From Cesiribacter andamanensis AMV16 (lineage in GTDB: Bacteria > Bacteroidota > Bacteroidia > Cytophagales > Cyclobacteriaceae): 42,275 nucleotides of DNA. The stretch lies in assembly GCF_000348925.1 (NCBI RefSeq), contig NZ_AODQ01000027.1, positions 1 through 42,275 on the forward strand, read 5' to 3'. Positions 15,825 to 23,439 of the stretch are shown one piece after another. Each line of letters begins with the position of its first letter. Positions within the stretch are counted from its first letter, which is position 1. The position numbers were made by a program, and so were the translations under genes. The notes below the pieces were generated by a model. It had not been told where the DNA came from, made no database searches, and saw only the letters and a program-made list of their open reading frames with translations.

Positions 15825-15890
15825 AAGAAAGACTTCCTATTGAACCTGTAAAAGTTGCCTCCGCCTTTCTAACTTCTATCCTCTAACATC
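15803..15890. repeat. Heptamer arrays, hisH-hisA; left array overlaps the hisH end
   Basis: The left array is GAAGTTA, GAGGTTA, GAAATTA, GAAG from 15803 and lies partly inside hisH, including its TAG stop. The right array at 15868-15890 is TCTAACT, TCTATCC, TCTAACA. The arms are imperfect inverted copies: GTTAGAGG on the left mirrors CCTCTAAC on the right. The right array ends 7 bp before the hisA ATG. Confidence 0.8.
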
Positions 15891-15897
15891 CACAAAT

Positions 15898-16623
15898 ATG
15901 CACATCATCCCAGCCATAGACCTGATCGGCGGCGCCTGCGTTCGGCTTACCCAGGGCGATTACGATCAAAAGACAGAATACAACTCAGACCCCCTTGCAG
16001 TAGCAAAGGAATACGAGTCGGCAGGACTCAGGCGTCTGCACCTGGTAGACCTGGATGGCGCCAAACAGCGTAAAATTGTAAATCTGCCCGTGCTGGAGCG
16101 CATTGCCAGCCAAACCGGCCTGCAGGTTGATTTTGGCGGAGGGGTGCAGTCTGATGAGGACCTGCAGGCCGCTTTTGCTGCCGGCGCCCATCAGATTACC
16201 GGCGGCAGCATCGCCGTGCGCCAGCCGGAGATGTTTGCCCGCTGGCTGCAGCAGTGGGGGCCTGAGCGCATTATTCTGGGCGCCGATGTGCGGGGCCGGG
16301 AAATTGCCATAGGCGGCTGGCAGGAGGGGGGCGGCATTGAGCTGATGCCCTTCCTGCAAAAATACAGTGCCATGGGGGTGCGCTATGTAATTTGCACGGA
16401 TGTGAGCAAAGATGGCCTGCTGCAGGGCCCCTCCCTTCGGCTGTATCAGGAGATCCTGGCCGAATTTCCCGGACTGCACCTGATTGCCAGCGGCGGGGTT
16501 GCTACCCTGGATGATCTGCACCAGCTGCGGGATATCGGCTGCTGGGGCTGCATAGTCGGCAAGGCGATCTATGAAAATCGTATTTCAATTGAGGAGCTGG
16601 TGCAGTTTGAATCAGGACAGTAG
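15898..16623 (+). CDS. hisA: ProFAR isomerase (HisA)
   Basis: The 241-residue (beta-alpha)8 barrel isomerises ProFAR to PRFAR in histidine biosynthesis. The catalytic Asp D8 is in [10 protein letters not shown], and the second Asp is in [14 protein letters not shown]. Phosphate-binding glycine motifs are VDFGGGV and LIASGGV. Length is standard and the ATG starts the first strand. It lies between hisH and hisF. Its final codons GAATCAGGACAGTAG fit the same GA-phase heptamer pattern seen at the hisH end, though weakly. Confidence 0.95.
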   Translation: MHIIPAIDLIGGACVRLTQGDYDQKTEYNSDPLAVAKEYESAGLRRLHLVDLDGAKQRKIVNLPVLERIASQTGLQVDFGGGVQSDEDLQAAFAAGAHQITGGSIAVRQPEMFARWLQQWGPERIILGADVRGREIAIGGWQEGGGIELMPFLQKYSAMGVRYVICTDVSKDGLLQGPSLRLYQEILAEFPGLHLIASGGVATLDDLHQLRDIGCWGCIVGKAIYENRISIEELVQFESGQ

Positions 16624-16644
16624 AGGGGAAATATGAGGCTTCTA

Positions 16645-16771
16645 CCTGTTGTTGGAGTTTTCACCAACAGCGCTCCACGAAGGAGAATTTGTTGGTGAGA
16701 ACACCAACAATGGGGGCGACCAAACAAGCTCTTTTGTCTTATGTCTATTGTCTCACTACACACTACTACTT
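16645..16771. repeat. GTTGGTG element copy 2 and heptamer array, gap hisA-hisF
   Basis: Bases 16645-16718 are a diverged copy of the element at 10778-10856: both start CCTGTTGT, contain GTTTTCACCAACA, then a GTTGGTG/CACCAAC palindrome, and end GGGGGCG. A TC-phase array follows at 16737-16771 (TCTTATG, TCTATTG, TCTCACT, ACACACT, ACTACTT), one base before the hisF ATG. A weak GA-phase array overlaps the end of hisA (16609-16629). Confidence 0.8.
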
Positions 16772-16772
16772 C

Positions 16773-17528
16773 ATGTTAACCAAACGCATCATACCCTGCC
16801 TGGACATCAAAGACGGCAAAACCGTAAAGGGGGTCAATTTTGTTGAATTGCGCGATGCTGGCGATCCGGTAGAATTGGCGGCCCTCTATGCCGAGCAGGG
16901 TGCCGATGAGCTGGTGTTCCTGGACATAACCGCAACCGTAGAAAAGCGCAAAACCCTGGCGGAGCTGGTGAAAAACGTGGCTTCGGTCATCAACATCCCC
17001 TTTACCGTAGGAGGGGGCATTTCCTCGCTGGAAGATGTATCGCTGCTGCTCAATGCCGGCGCCGACAAGATCTCTCTTAATTCATCGGCTGTTAAAGATC
17101 CGGGGCTGATCGATCGGCTGGCCCGGGAATTTGGCAGCCAGTGTGTGGTGGTGGCCATTGATACCCGGCAGGTAGGCGGGCAGAACCTGGTGCATACCCA
17201 TGGCGGCCGCACCCCCACGGCGCTGGAAACGGAAGCCTGGGCCCGGGAGATTGTGGAGCGTGGGGCCGGCGAGATCCTGCTCACTTCCATGGACCACGAC
17301 GGTACCAAGGCGGGCTTTGCAAATGCCCTTACGGCCAGTATTTCCGGCAGTGTATCCGTGCCCGTTATCGCGTCTGGCGGAGCGGGCACCATGCAGCATT
17401 TCTGCAATGTGTTTGATGCTGGCAGGGCCGATGCCGCCCTGGCGGCCTCCATCTTCCACTTCAAGGAAATTGCCATCCCCGACCTGAAGCAGTACCTGAG
17501 AGAAAAAGGACTGCCGATGCGGATTTAG
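16773..17528 (+). CDS. hisF: Imidazole glycerol phosphate synthase, cyclase subunit
   Basis: The 251-residue barrel enzyme uses ammonia from HisH to form imidazole glycerol phosphate and AICAR. The catalytic Asp D11 is in IPCLDIKDG, and the second Asp is in [13 protein letters not shown]. Phosphate-binding motifs are FTVGGGI and VIASGGAG. The start is the ATG at 16773, giving the usual [11 protein letters not shown]; the longer frame from 16689 runs through repeats. It is followed by the longest heptamer array in the window, directly after its stop. Confidence 0.96.
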   Translation: MLTKRIIPCLDIKDGKTVKGVNFVELRDAGDPVELAALYAEQGADELVFLDITATVEKRKTLAELVKNVASVINIPFTVGGGISSLEDVSLLLNAGADKISLNSSAVKDPGLIDRLAREFGSQCVVVAIDTRQVGGQNLVHTHGGRTPTALETEAWAREIVERGAGEILLTSMDHDGTKAGFANALTASISGSVSVPVIASGGAGTMQHFCNVFDAGRADAALAASIFHFKEIAIPDLKQYLREKGLPMRI

Positions 17529-17534
17529 TTTTTT

Positions 17535-17692
17535 TTAGAAGTTAGAAGTTAGAAGTTAGAAGTTAGAAGTTAGAAGTTAGAAGGTAGAAGGTAGAAGGTA
17601 GAAGGTAGAAGGTAGAAGTTAGATTTTAGATAATGGACAATGGACTATAGACAATGGACCACAACATAGGATCTACCATCTAACCTCTATCT
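17535..17692. repeat. 18-unit register-locked heptamer array plus mirrored array, gap hisF-hisIE
   Basis: From 17535 there are seven exact TTAGAAG units and five exact GTAGAAG units. They are followed without loss of register by TTAGATT, TTAGATA, ATGGACA, ATGGACT, ATAGACA and ATGGACC, ending at 17660: 126 bp in 18 units. After 11 bp, TC-phase units TCTACCA, TCTAACC, TCTATCT occupy 17672-17692. The switch of unit type inside one register shows that the TTAGAAG and GACAATG repeats belong to one family. Confidence 0.9.
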
Positions 17693-17716
17693 TTTAGCCC
17701 CATACCTGATACCCTT

Positions 17717-17785
17717 CGCTGGTGCGAGCGTTCCGCTCGTACCCCATTCAGTTTGGGAGGTGCGAGCGGGACGCTCGCACCAGCG
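17717..17785. repeat. REPIN-like doublet of GGTGCGAGCG hairpins
   Basis: Two hairpins: GGTGCGAGCG-TTC-CGCTCGTACC (17721-17743) and GGTGCGAGCG-GGA-CGCTCGCACC (17759-17781). They are inverted copies of one another, and the outer 14 bp, 17717-17730 and 17772-17785, form a perfect inverted repeat. Two inverted REP units are what defines a REPIN. No RAYT transposase gene is present in the window. Confidence 0.75.
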
Positions 17786-17836
17786 GTAAGCGATCATTCA
17801 GAAGCCGCCTGGCTGGAACCAGGTGACGTTTATAAA

Positions 17837-17857
17837 GAAGCCTCCGGCTTCATTTTT
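17837..17857 (+). terminator. Candidate terminator between hisF and hisIE
   Basis: Stem GAAGCC-TCC-GGCTTC followed by ATTTTTC. It lies 34 bp before hisIE and within the 363-bp hisF-hisIE gap, so hisIE may be partly uncoupled from the operon. The stem is short. Confidence 0.5.
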
Positions 17858-17891
17858 CATTACGTGTCTTAGACCTTTATTCTATATACAT

Positions 17892-18503
17892 ATGTCCAAC
17901 GATCCCCTACAACCCGATTTTGCTAAAACCGATGGCCTCATCCCCGCCATTGTGCAGGATGCAGTAAGCCAAAAAGTACTGATGCTCGGCTATATGAATG
18001 CAGAAGCCCTGCGGCAAACCCAGGAGCAGGGGCGGGTAACCTTCTGGAGCCGCAGCAAAGGGCGGCTCTGGACCAAAGGGGAGAGCTCTGGTAATTTTTT
18101 GGAGGTGGACAGCATTTCCCTGGACTGTGACAGGGATACGCTGCTGATCAAGGCCCGCCCTGCAGGCCCGGTTTGCCATACCGGCGCCGATACCTGTTTT
18201 ATGGAAACCAACAGCAGCCGCACCGGCTTTATCGACCAGCTCAGGAACATCATCAAAGACCGGAAGCTAAACCCCTCGGATGCATCCTATACCACCAGTC
18301 TTTTTCAGAAAGGTATCAACAAAGTGGCCCAAAAAGTAGGCGAAGAAGCTGTAGAACTGGTGATTGAGGCCAAGGATGATAACCGGGAGCTTTTTCTGGG
18401 CGAAGCTGCCGACCTGCTCTTCCACTACCTGATTCTGCTGGAGGCCAAAGGCATTGAGCTTGATGAGGTGGTAGGCGTGCTGGAACAGCGGCACCGGAAG
18501 TAG
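17892..18503 (+). CDS. hisIE: Bifunctional phosphoribosyl-AMP cyclohydrolase / phosphoribosyl-ATP pyrophosphatase
   Basis: The 203-residue protein carries out steps two and three of histidine synthesis. The HisI half (1 to about 110) contains [29 protein letters not shown] and the metal-binding Cys and Asp in LDCDRDTLL and [10 protein letters not shown]. The HisE half (about 115-203) contains [19 protein letters not shown] and [13 protein letters not shown] chose the ATG at 17892; an upstream in-frame GTG lies before the terminator hairpin. It is the last gene of the his block. hisG, hisD, hisC and hisB are not in the window. Confidence 0.94.
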   Translation: MSNDPLQPDFAKTDGLIPAIVQDAVSQKVLMLGYMNAEALRQTQEQGRVTFWSRSKGRLWTKGESSGNFLEVDSISLDCDRDTLLIKARPAGPVCHTGADTCFMETNSSRTGFIDQLRNIIKDRKLNPSDASYTTSLFQKGINKVAQKVGEEAVELVIEAKDDNRELFLGEAADLLFHYLILLEAKGIELDEVVGVLEQRHRK

Positions 18504-18519
18504 GGGGCACACAGCAAAG

Positions 18520-18587
18520 GTAGCGGGTACTAGTAGCTAGTAGCGAGGGAATTAATTCCCTCGCTACTAGCTACTAGTACCCGCTAC
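18520..18587. repeat. 68-bp perfect palindrome with no spacer
   Basis: Bases 18520-18553 are the exact reverse complement of 18554-18587, with the centre at GGAATTAATTCC. The arms contain the 7-bp unit TAGTAGC in tandem. It lies 17 bp after the hisIE stop in the gap before recQ and could act as a hairpin on either strand, but no T-run follows. Confidence 0.9.
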
Positions 18588-18675
18588 TATTACTGCTACC
18601 CGCTAGGTTTGCTTTTGGGGAGTACTGTGGCGCATCCACAATTTTTCTATCTTTAGCGGTAGATTCTCCTTCTGC

Positions 18676-20598
18676 ATGCAGCCAACACCGCACCACATCC
18701 TTCAGCACTACTGGGGCTATACGCAGTTTCGTCCCCTGCAGGAGGACATCATTGCGGCCGTGCTCCAAAAGAAAGATGTGCTGGCGCTCATGCCCACCGG
18801 CGGTGGCAAATCGCTCTGCTTTCAGGTGCCGGCCCTGCTGCAGGAGGGGGTATGCCTGGTGATCACCCCCCTGATTGCCCTGATGAAAGACCAGGTAGAG
18901 CACCTCAAAGCCCGGGGCATTCCCGCAGAGGCAGTCTATTCCGGCATGAGCAAGCGCGAGATTGATGTAGCGCTGGATAACTGCGTGTACGGCTCACCCA
19001 AATTTCTCTACCTCTCGCCCGAGCGCCTGCAAACCGAGCTGCTGCAGGAGCGGGTCAAGCGCATGACCATCAACCTGCTGGCGGTAGACGAAGCCCACTG
19101 CATCTCCCAATGGGGCTATGATTTCCGGCCGGCCTATCTAAAGATTGCCGAGTTTCGTCAGTTGATTCCCGGGGTGCCCTGCATTGCCCTTACAGCTACC
19201 GCTACCCAGCAGGTGGCCAAAGACATACAGGAAAAGCTGGAGTTTGGCCACAAGGGGGTGCTGTTGCAGAAAAGCTTTGCTCGGGAAAACCTCTCCTACA
19301 GTGTGCGCTGGGAAGAAAACAAGCCGGCCAAGCTGCTGGAGATCCTGAGGAAGGTGCCCGGCACAGCCGTGATTTACCTGCGCAGCCGCAAGCAAACCCA
19401 GCTGGTAGCCAAAACACTGCGCCAATACGGAATTTCGGCCGATCATTACCATGCCGGCCTGCAGCATGAGGAGCGGGTGCGCCGCCAGGATGCCTGGATG
19501 CAGGGCAAACTGCGGGTAGTAGTGGCTACCAATGCCTTTGGGATGGGCATTGATAAATCGGATGTGCGCCTGGTGGTGCACCTGGGCCTGCCCGATACCC
19601 TGGAGGCTTATTACCAGGAGGCCGGTAGGGCCGGACGGGATGGCAAAAAAGCCTATGCCGTGGTGCTGGTGGATCAGCAGGATGTAGACGGGCTGCGGGA
19701 GCGCATCCGGCAGGAATTTCCCGAGCCCGAGGTGCTGCGCCATACTTACCAGGCCCTGGCCAATTACTACAAGCTGGCCATTGGCAGCAGCCAGTTTTCT
19801 TCCTACGATTTTGAGCTGGATGATTTTGCCCGCACCTATAGCCTGGAGCCCAACCAGACCTGGCATGCCCTTAAAAAGCTGGAGGAGCAGGGCTTTATTC
19901 AGCTGAGCGAAGCTTTTTTTGCCCCTTCCCGCCTGCATGTGCTCCTATCTCAGCAGGAGCTTTACGCCTTTCAGATCGCTAATGCCGGCATGGAACCCCT
20001 GCTCAAAAACCTGCTGCGCATCTACGGCGGCGAGATTTTTAGCGGCTATACCCGCATATCCGAAAATGAGCTGGCCCGGCAGACCAAATGGTCCGTTAAT
20101 CAGGTGCGCCAGCAGCTGGATTCTCTGCAGAAGATGGATGTGATTGCCTATGAACCACAGCGGGACAAACCCCAGCTTACCTTTCTTACCCCCCGGCACG
20201 ATGCCGCCAAACTACCCCTGCAACTCCGGCAGCTGGAGGAACGTAAAACGATAAGCCTGCAAAAAGCAGAAGCTGTTATTGATTATGCCGAGCAGGAGCT
20301 GATCTGCCGTACCCGTTACCTGCTGGATTATTTCGGTGAGCTGGACTATGAGAAATGCGGCATTTGCGATCTGTGCCTGCTGCACAGGGGCGAGGGCCAG
20401 CACGATGAAAAGGTGTTTCGCTACCGCCAGCAGATCCGCACGGCCATAAGCCTTAAGCCCCATAGCCTGCCCGAGCTTGAAAAAGCCCTGGATGCCCATG
20501 CGGCCAATAAAAACATTCTGCTGCACACTGTGCGGCTTATGATAGACGAAGGCAGCCTGAAATATACCGAAACAGGGGCCCTTACGTTATCTAACTGA
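18676..20598 (+). CDS. recQ: RecQ-family ATP-dependent DNA helicase
   Basis: The 640-residue superfamily 2 helicase unwinds DNA 3' to 5' in repair and recombination. In order: RecQ-specific YTQFRPLQEDII (about 16-27), Walker A MPTGGGKS (near 41), DEAH box VDEAHCISQWGYDFRPAY (near 137), LTATAT, then the second RecA domain with VVATNAFGMGID and EAGRAGRDG. A Cys4 zinc site near residues 550-572 (ICRTRYLLDYFGE, KCGICDLC) ends the RQC part. It lacks an HRDC domain, like the short Bacteroidota form. A possible -7 box TATCTTTA ends 20 bp before the ATG. Heme oxygenase follows after 7 bp. Confidence 0.92.
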   Translation: MQPTPHHILQHYWGYTQFRPLQEDIIAAVLQKKDVLALMPTGGGKSLCFQVPALLQEGVCLVITPLIALMKDQVEHLKARGIPAEAVYSGMSKREIDVALDNCVYGSPKFLYLSPERLQTELLQERVKRMTINLLAVDEAHCISQWGYDFRPAYLKIAEFRQLIPGVPCIALTATATQQVAKDIQEKLEFGHKGVLLQKSFARENLSYSVRWEENKPAKLLEILRKVPGTAVIYLRSRKQTQLVAKTLRQYGISADHYHAGLQHEERVRRQDAWMQGKLRVVVATNAFGMGIDKSDVRLVVHLGLPDTLEAYYQEAGRAGRDGKKAYAVVLVDQQDVDGLRERIRQEFPEPEVLRHTYQALANYYKLAIGSSQFSSYDFELDDFARTYSLEPNQTWHALKKLEEQGFIQLSEAFFAPSRLHVLLSQQELYAFQIANAGMEPLLKNLLRIYGGEIFSGYTRISENELARQTKWSVNQVRQQLDSLQKMDVIAYEPQRDKPQLTFLTPRHDAAKLPLQLRQLEERKTISLQKAEAVIDYAEQELICRTRYLLDYFGELDYEKCGICDLCLLHRGEGQHDEKVFRYRQQIRTAISLKPHSLPELEKALDAHAANKNILLHTVRLMIDEGSLKYTETGALTLSN

Positions 20599-20605
20599 TA
20601 TACGA

Positions 20606-21205
20606 ATGATCACACACCAACCCGATATCCTGGACCGCCTGCGGGCCGAGACCCGGCCCCAGCACGACCGTCTGGAAGAAGTAGCCGCCTCCGACAAACT
20701 GGCTAGTGGCAGTCTTACGCCTGAGGAGTACACCCGCTTGCTGGAAGCCAACTACATTGCCCACCGCCGCCTGGAGGGGGCCATCCGGCAGGTAGCCGGT
20801 ATGGATAGCCTGGTAGCAGACCGGCAGAAACAGGCCCTGCTGGAGCAGGATCTGCGCCAGGCCGGCATTGATCCGGAAGCGGTCTGGGAAAAGCGAAAAG
20901 ACCTGCTGCCCCATGCCGAGCTGCAGGGGAGCCATCAGGCGCTGGGTGCCCAGTATGTAATGGAGGGCGCTACCCTGGGAGGGGTTGTGATATTAAAGGC
21001 GTTGCACCAGCACCCCCAGCTGCAGTCCTATCAGCCCTTTCACTATTATGGCTGCTATGGAGGCGATACCGGCCGGCAGTGGAGCGGGTTTAAGCAGCTC
21101 CTTCGCCAGCAGGTGCAGGATACAGCGCAGGAGAATGCAGTGCTGGAAGGCTGTCGCAGGGCCTATGCCCTGTTTGAGAAAGCATTTTTAGCTGTACAGA
21201 TGTAA
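20606..21205 (+). CDS. Biliverdin-producing heme oxygenase family protein
   Basis: The 199-residue helical protein would open heme to biliverdin, iron and CO. H20 in TRPQHDRLE sits where the proximal heme ligand lies in this family, and the distal-helix motif GATLGGVVI is present near residue 126. Length matches bacterial heme oxygenases of the BphO type, which often supply bilin to phytochromes; no phytochrome is in the window. It starts 7 bp after recQ and is probably cotranscribed. The call rests on these motifs, and the family is divergent. Confidence 0.8.
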   Translation: MITHQPDILDRLRAETRPQHDRLEEVAASDKLASGSLTPEEYTRLLEANYIAHRRLEGAIRQVAGMDSLVADRQKQALLEQDLRQAGIDPEAVWEKRKDLLPHAELQGSHQALGAQYVMEGATLGGVVILKALHQHPQLQSYQPFHYYGCYGGDTGRQWSGFKQLLRQQVQDTAQENAVLEGCRRAYALFEKAFLAVQM

Positions 21206-21213
21206 GGGATATG

Positions 21214-21245
21214 CCTATTTGGATGAGCATCCGGTAGGATTTTTG
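21214..21245 (+). terminator. Candidate terminator after the recQ-heme oxygenase pair
   Basis: CCTA-TTT-GGAT-GAGC-ATCC-GG-TAGG forms an interrupted stem followed by ATTTTTG, 9 bp after the heme oxygenase stop. Confidence 0.45.
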
Positions 21246-21372
21246 TGTAAGCTTGTAGGTGCTTTTTTGTGCTGCAGGGGGGTATGGTAACTATTTTTTG
21301 CTGCTGCCTAAACCTGCAGCCAGTCGGCACATCTACTATAGTAGGCAAAACAACAACCAAACTTCTCTCCTT

Positions 21373-22200
21373 ATGCACCTATTCAAATCCTCTCTTTTGC
21401 TGGCGGCAGCCCTGCTGGCCTTTGTTGCATGCGATCGCCAGGACCCTGAGCTGGACCAGGCGGAAGCTACCTCTGCCATGGGCGAGGCCGAAAGCAGCGC
21501 CCTGTATGATGATCTGGATGTGATGACGGCCGAAGCAGTAAGCAGTGCCGAAGCGGAAGGCGAACGCCAGCTTAGCAGCCTGTCGGCCATTCCGGCCTGT
21601 GCTACCGTAAGCCGTAATGCCGATACCCGTACTATTGTACTTGATTTTGGCAGCGGCTGCACCGATGCCCGCGGGGTGGTACGCAGCGGCAAAGTGATCA
21701 TTGCCCGCACGGGCCGTTACTTTCAGCCGGGCAGCACCATAACCACCACATTGGAGGACTATACTGTAAATGGCATTGCCCTGGAGGGCACCCGCACCCT
21801 AAGCAACATTACCAGCAGCAGCACAGCCAGTCCGCAGTTTTCGGTTAGCCTCAGCGGAGGTAAAGCAACCTGGCCCGATGGCAGCAGTGCCGAGCGGGAG
21901 GTGAGCCATATCCGCACCTGGATCCGCGCTACAAACCCTCTGAATGATGAGTGGCACATCAGTGGCACTGCCAGTGGCCGCAACCGGCAGGGGCAGGAAT
22001 ATGCCAGTACCATTACCGAAGAACTGGTGATCAAGCTTTCCTGCATGAGCGAAGGGGTATTTGCGCCCTCCAGCGGGGTACAGCTCATTACCCGTCCTAA
22101 TAAGGCCACCCTTACCCTGGATTGGGGCGCCGGCAGCTGTGACCGTTCCCTGGTTGTAAGCATGAATGGCCGCAGCCGTACCATTACACTGGGCAGATAG
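21373..22200 (+). CDS. Hypothetical lipoprotein
   Basis: The 275-residue protein starts with a lipoprotein signal: MHLFKSSLLLAAALLAFVAC with the lipobox Cys at residue 20, followed by acidic residues, as in outer-membrane or surface lipoproteins of Bacteroidota. The rest is Ser/Thr/Gly-rich with predicted beta character and three further Cys-containing spots (IPACATVS, FGSGCTDAR, KLSCMSE, GSCDRS). I recognise no enzyme motif. The segment VLDFGSGCTDARGVVRSGKVII recurs in many Bacteroidota lipoproteins of unknown function. The ATG at 21373 is chosen because it begins the signal peptide. A strong terminator follows. Confidence 0.85.
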   Translation: MHLFKSSLLLAAALLAFVACDRQDPELDQAEATSAMGEAESSALYDDLDVMTAEAVSSAEAEGERQLSSLSAIPACATVSRNADTRTIVLDFGSGCTDARGVVRSGKVIIARTGRYFQPGSTITTTLEDYTVNGIALEGTRTLSNITSSSTASPQFSVSLSGGKATWPDGSSAEREVSHIRTWIRATNPLNDEWHISGTASGRNRQGQEYASTITEELVIKLSCMSEGVFAPSSGVQLITRPNKATLTLDWGAGSCDRSLVVSMNGRSRTITLGR

Positions 22201-22236
22201 TAGCGCTTTGCTCATTAGATTCTGACCCTTCCGGAC

Positions 22237-22268
22237 AAAGGCACAGCCACTGGTTGTGCCTTTTTTTT
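22237..22268 (+). terminator. Terminator of the lipoprotein gene
   Basis: AAAGGCACAGCC-ACT-GGTTGTGCCTTT, a 12-bp stem with one G-U pair, followed by further T. The T-run overlaps the TAA stop of the convergent gene at 22267. Confidence 0.9.
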
Positions 22269-23439
22269 ATGGATGTCCGGGCTGGTCTTTTAGCCGAAAA
22301 AAGCAGGCGGGCGCAGGCAGTTTAAAGGCCGTATGGCTAAGGGGGAGTGTGATTGGCTCCTTTATTTTTTTCTTTTTTTCGTTCAGCACCTGCAGGATGC
22401 CCGCGTTAACGAGTGCTGCCAGTGGGGCCAGGACATCCTGCGGCAACAGCTCCTGCTGCAGCAGGGCTTTGTAAAGTTCCTGATTGCTCCATTCCGGCTG
22501 CCGGGCCAGCAGTGCCAGCAAGCGATCCTGCAGATTGGCCGGCGCAGCAGGGGATGGGGGAGCCGCAAACAGCCCAAGCTGATCGCCGGTTTCCATCTGC
22601 TGCACTTCCCGCTGCTGCAGTTTTTGACGAGCCTGTAGCATTTTTTCCATCATCAGGGCATCCTGGCTTAGGCCAAAAAGCGCCAGCGAATTTGCCTCGG
22701 GCTGCTGGAGCAGGGCAAAATGCCCGCAGGTATCCATCAGCTTCTGGCGCAGCTGTTCCAGCAGAAGGGCAGGGCCGGGTGCTTCCTGAGCTTCGGCCAA
22801 GGGGGCTGGCAGGTGTGGGGCCAGCCAGCGGGCGAGTGCGGCTACCGCTTCCGGCAGGGGTTGCCTGCCGGGCAGGCCGGCTGTATCCTGCACCGCCGCC
22901 AGGGGGAGCAGCAGGAGCACATCCATGCGCTTGGGCAGCAGCTGCAGCAGTTCTGGCAGGGGTGGCAGGGAGATCTCCAGCGGGTCCAGCAGCAGCAGGT
23001 TGCGCTCGGCAGCCGGCTGGCGTAGCAGCTGGGCCTGTAGCTGTTTGAGTACCTCCTGCCAGGTGGCTGTGCTGGCCGCCAGGGTAGCTGTGGGGTTTCT
23101 GCGGTTGAGCTCCTCCAGCTGGGGCAGTGCCCGGAGAAGCAGCCGGTCCTGCTGCGGGGCATATAGCGAAAGGCTAAGGGGCTTAAGCGGGCGCTTCTGC
23201 TGCAGCAGGAACTGGCGCTGCAGCCGCAGGGCCTCCAGTACCATGTAGGGGAGGCCTCCGCTGGCATCCGGCCTTAGCGCCCAGGTCCCACTAAACCAGC
23301 CCCAGAGATTGAGCCGGCTTACTGCTCCCATGCCCGTAAGCAGCGGCAGGTACTGGTACAGAAAATCCTCCAGCAGCTGCCGGCTGTGCTTTAAGTGAAG
23401 CAAATGGGGGGGAGGCAGGCGTTTAGGCTTAGGCGGCAT
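22267..23439 (-). CDS. TcmP-like (three-Cys-motif partner) hypothetical protein
   Basis: The 390-residue protein is rich in Leu and Gln. Residues about 18-70 (HSRQLLEDFLYQYLP then LNLWGWFSGTWALRPDASGG) resemble the N-terminal fold of TcmP proteins, where the usual text is DLFAGPG followed by GSP; here the Asp and the GPG motif are replaced. A mid-domain LLLDPLEISLPPLPELLQLL resembles the later DP-G segment. The C-terminus (about 315-365, WSNQELYKALLQQELL then LAALVNAGILQV) looks like a winged helix. If related, it is a divergent or inactive member. There is no Cys-rich partner protein next to it. The function is unknown and the TcmP link is tentative. Confidence 0.65.
   Translation of the reverse strand: MPPKPKRLPPPHLLHLKHSRQLLEDFLYQYLPLLTGMGAVSRLNLWGWFSGTWALRPDASGGLPYMVLEALRLQRQFLLQQKRPLKPLSLSLYAPQQDRLLLRALPQLEELNRRNPTATLAASTATWQEVLKQLQAQLLRQPAAERNLLLLDPLEISLPPLPELLQLLPKRMDVLLLLPLAAVQDTAGLPGRQPLPEAVAALARWLAPHLPAPLAEAQEAPGPALLLEQLRQKLMDTCGHFALLQQPEANSLALFGLSQDALMMEKMLQARQKLQQREVQQMETGDQLGLFAAPPSPAAPANLQDRLLALLARQPEWSNQELYKALLQQELLPQDVLAPLAALVNAGILQVLNEKKKKIKEPITLPLSHTAFKLPAPACFFRLKDQPGHP

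Noticed and set aside
17535-17660. CRISPR array
   Set aside because: Units of 7 bp with no spacers and no cas genes; it is a simple tandem repeat.
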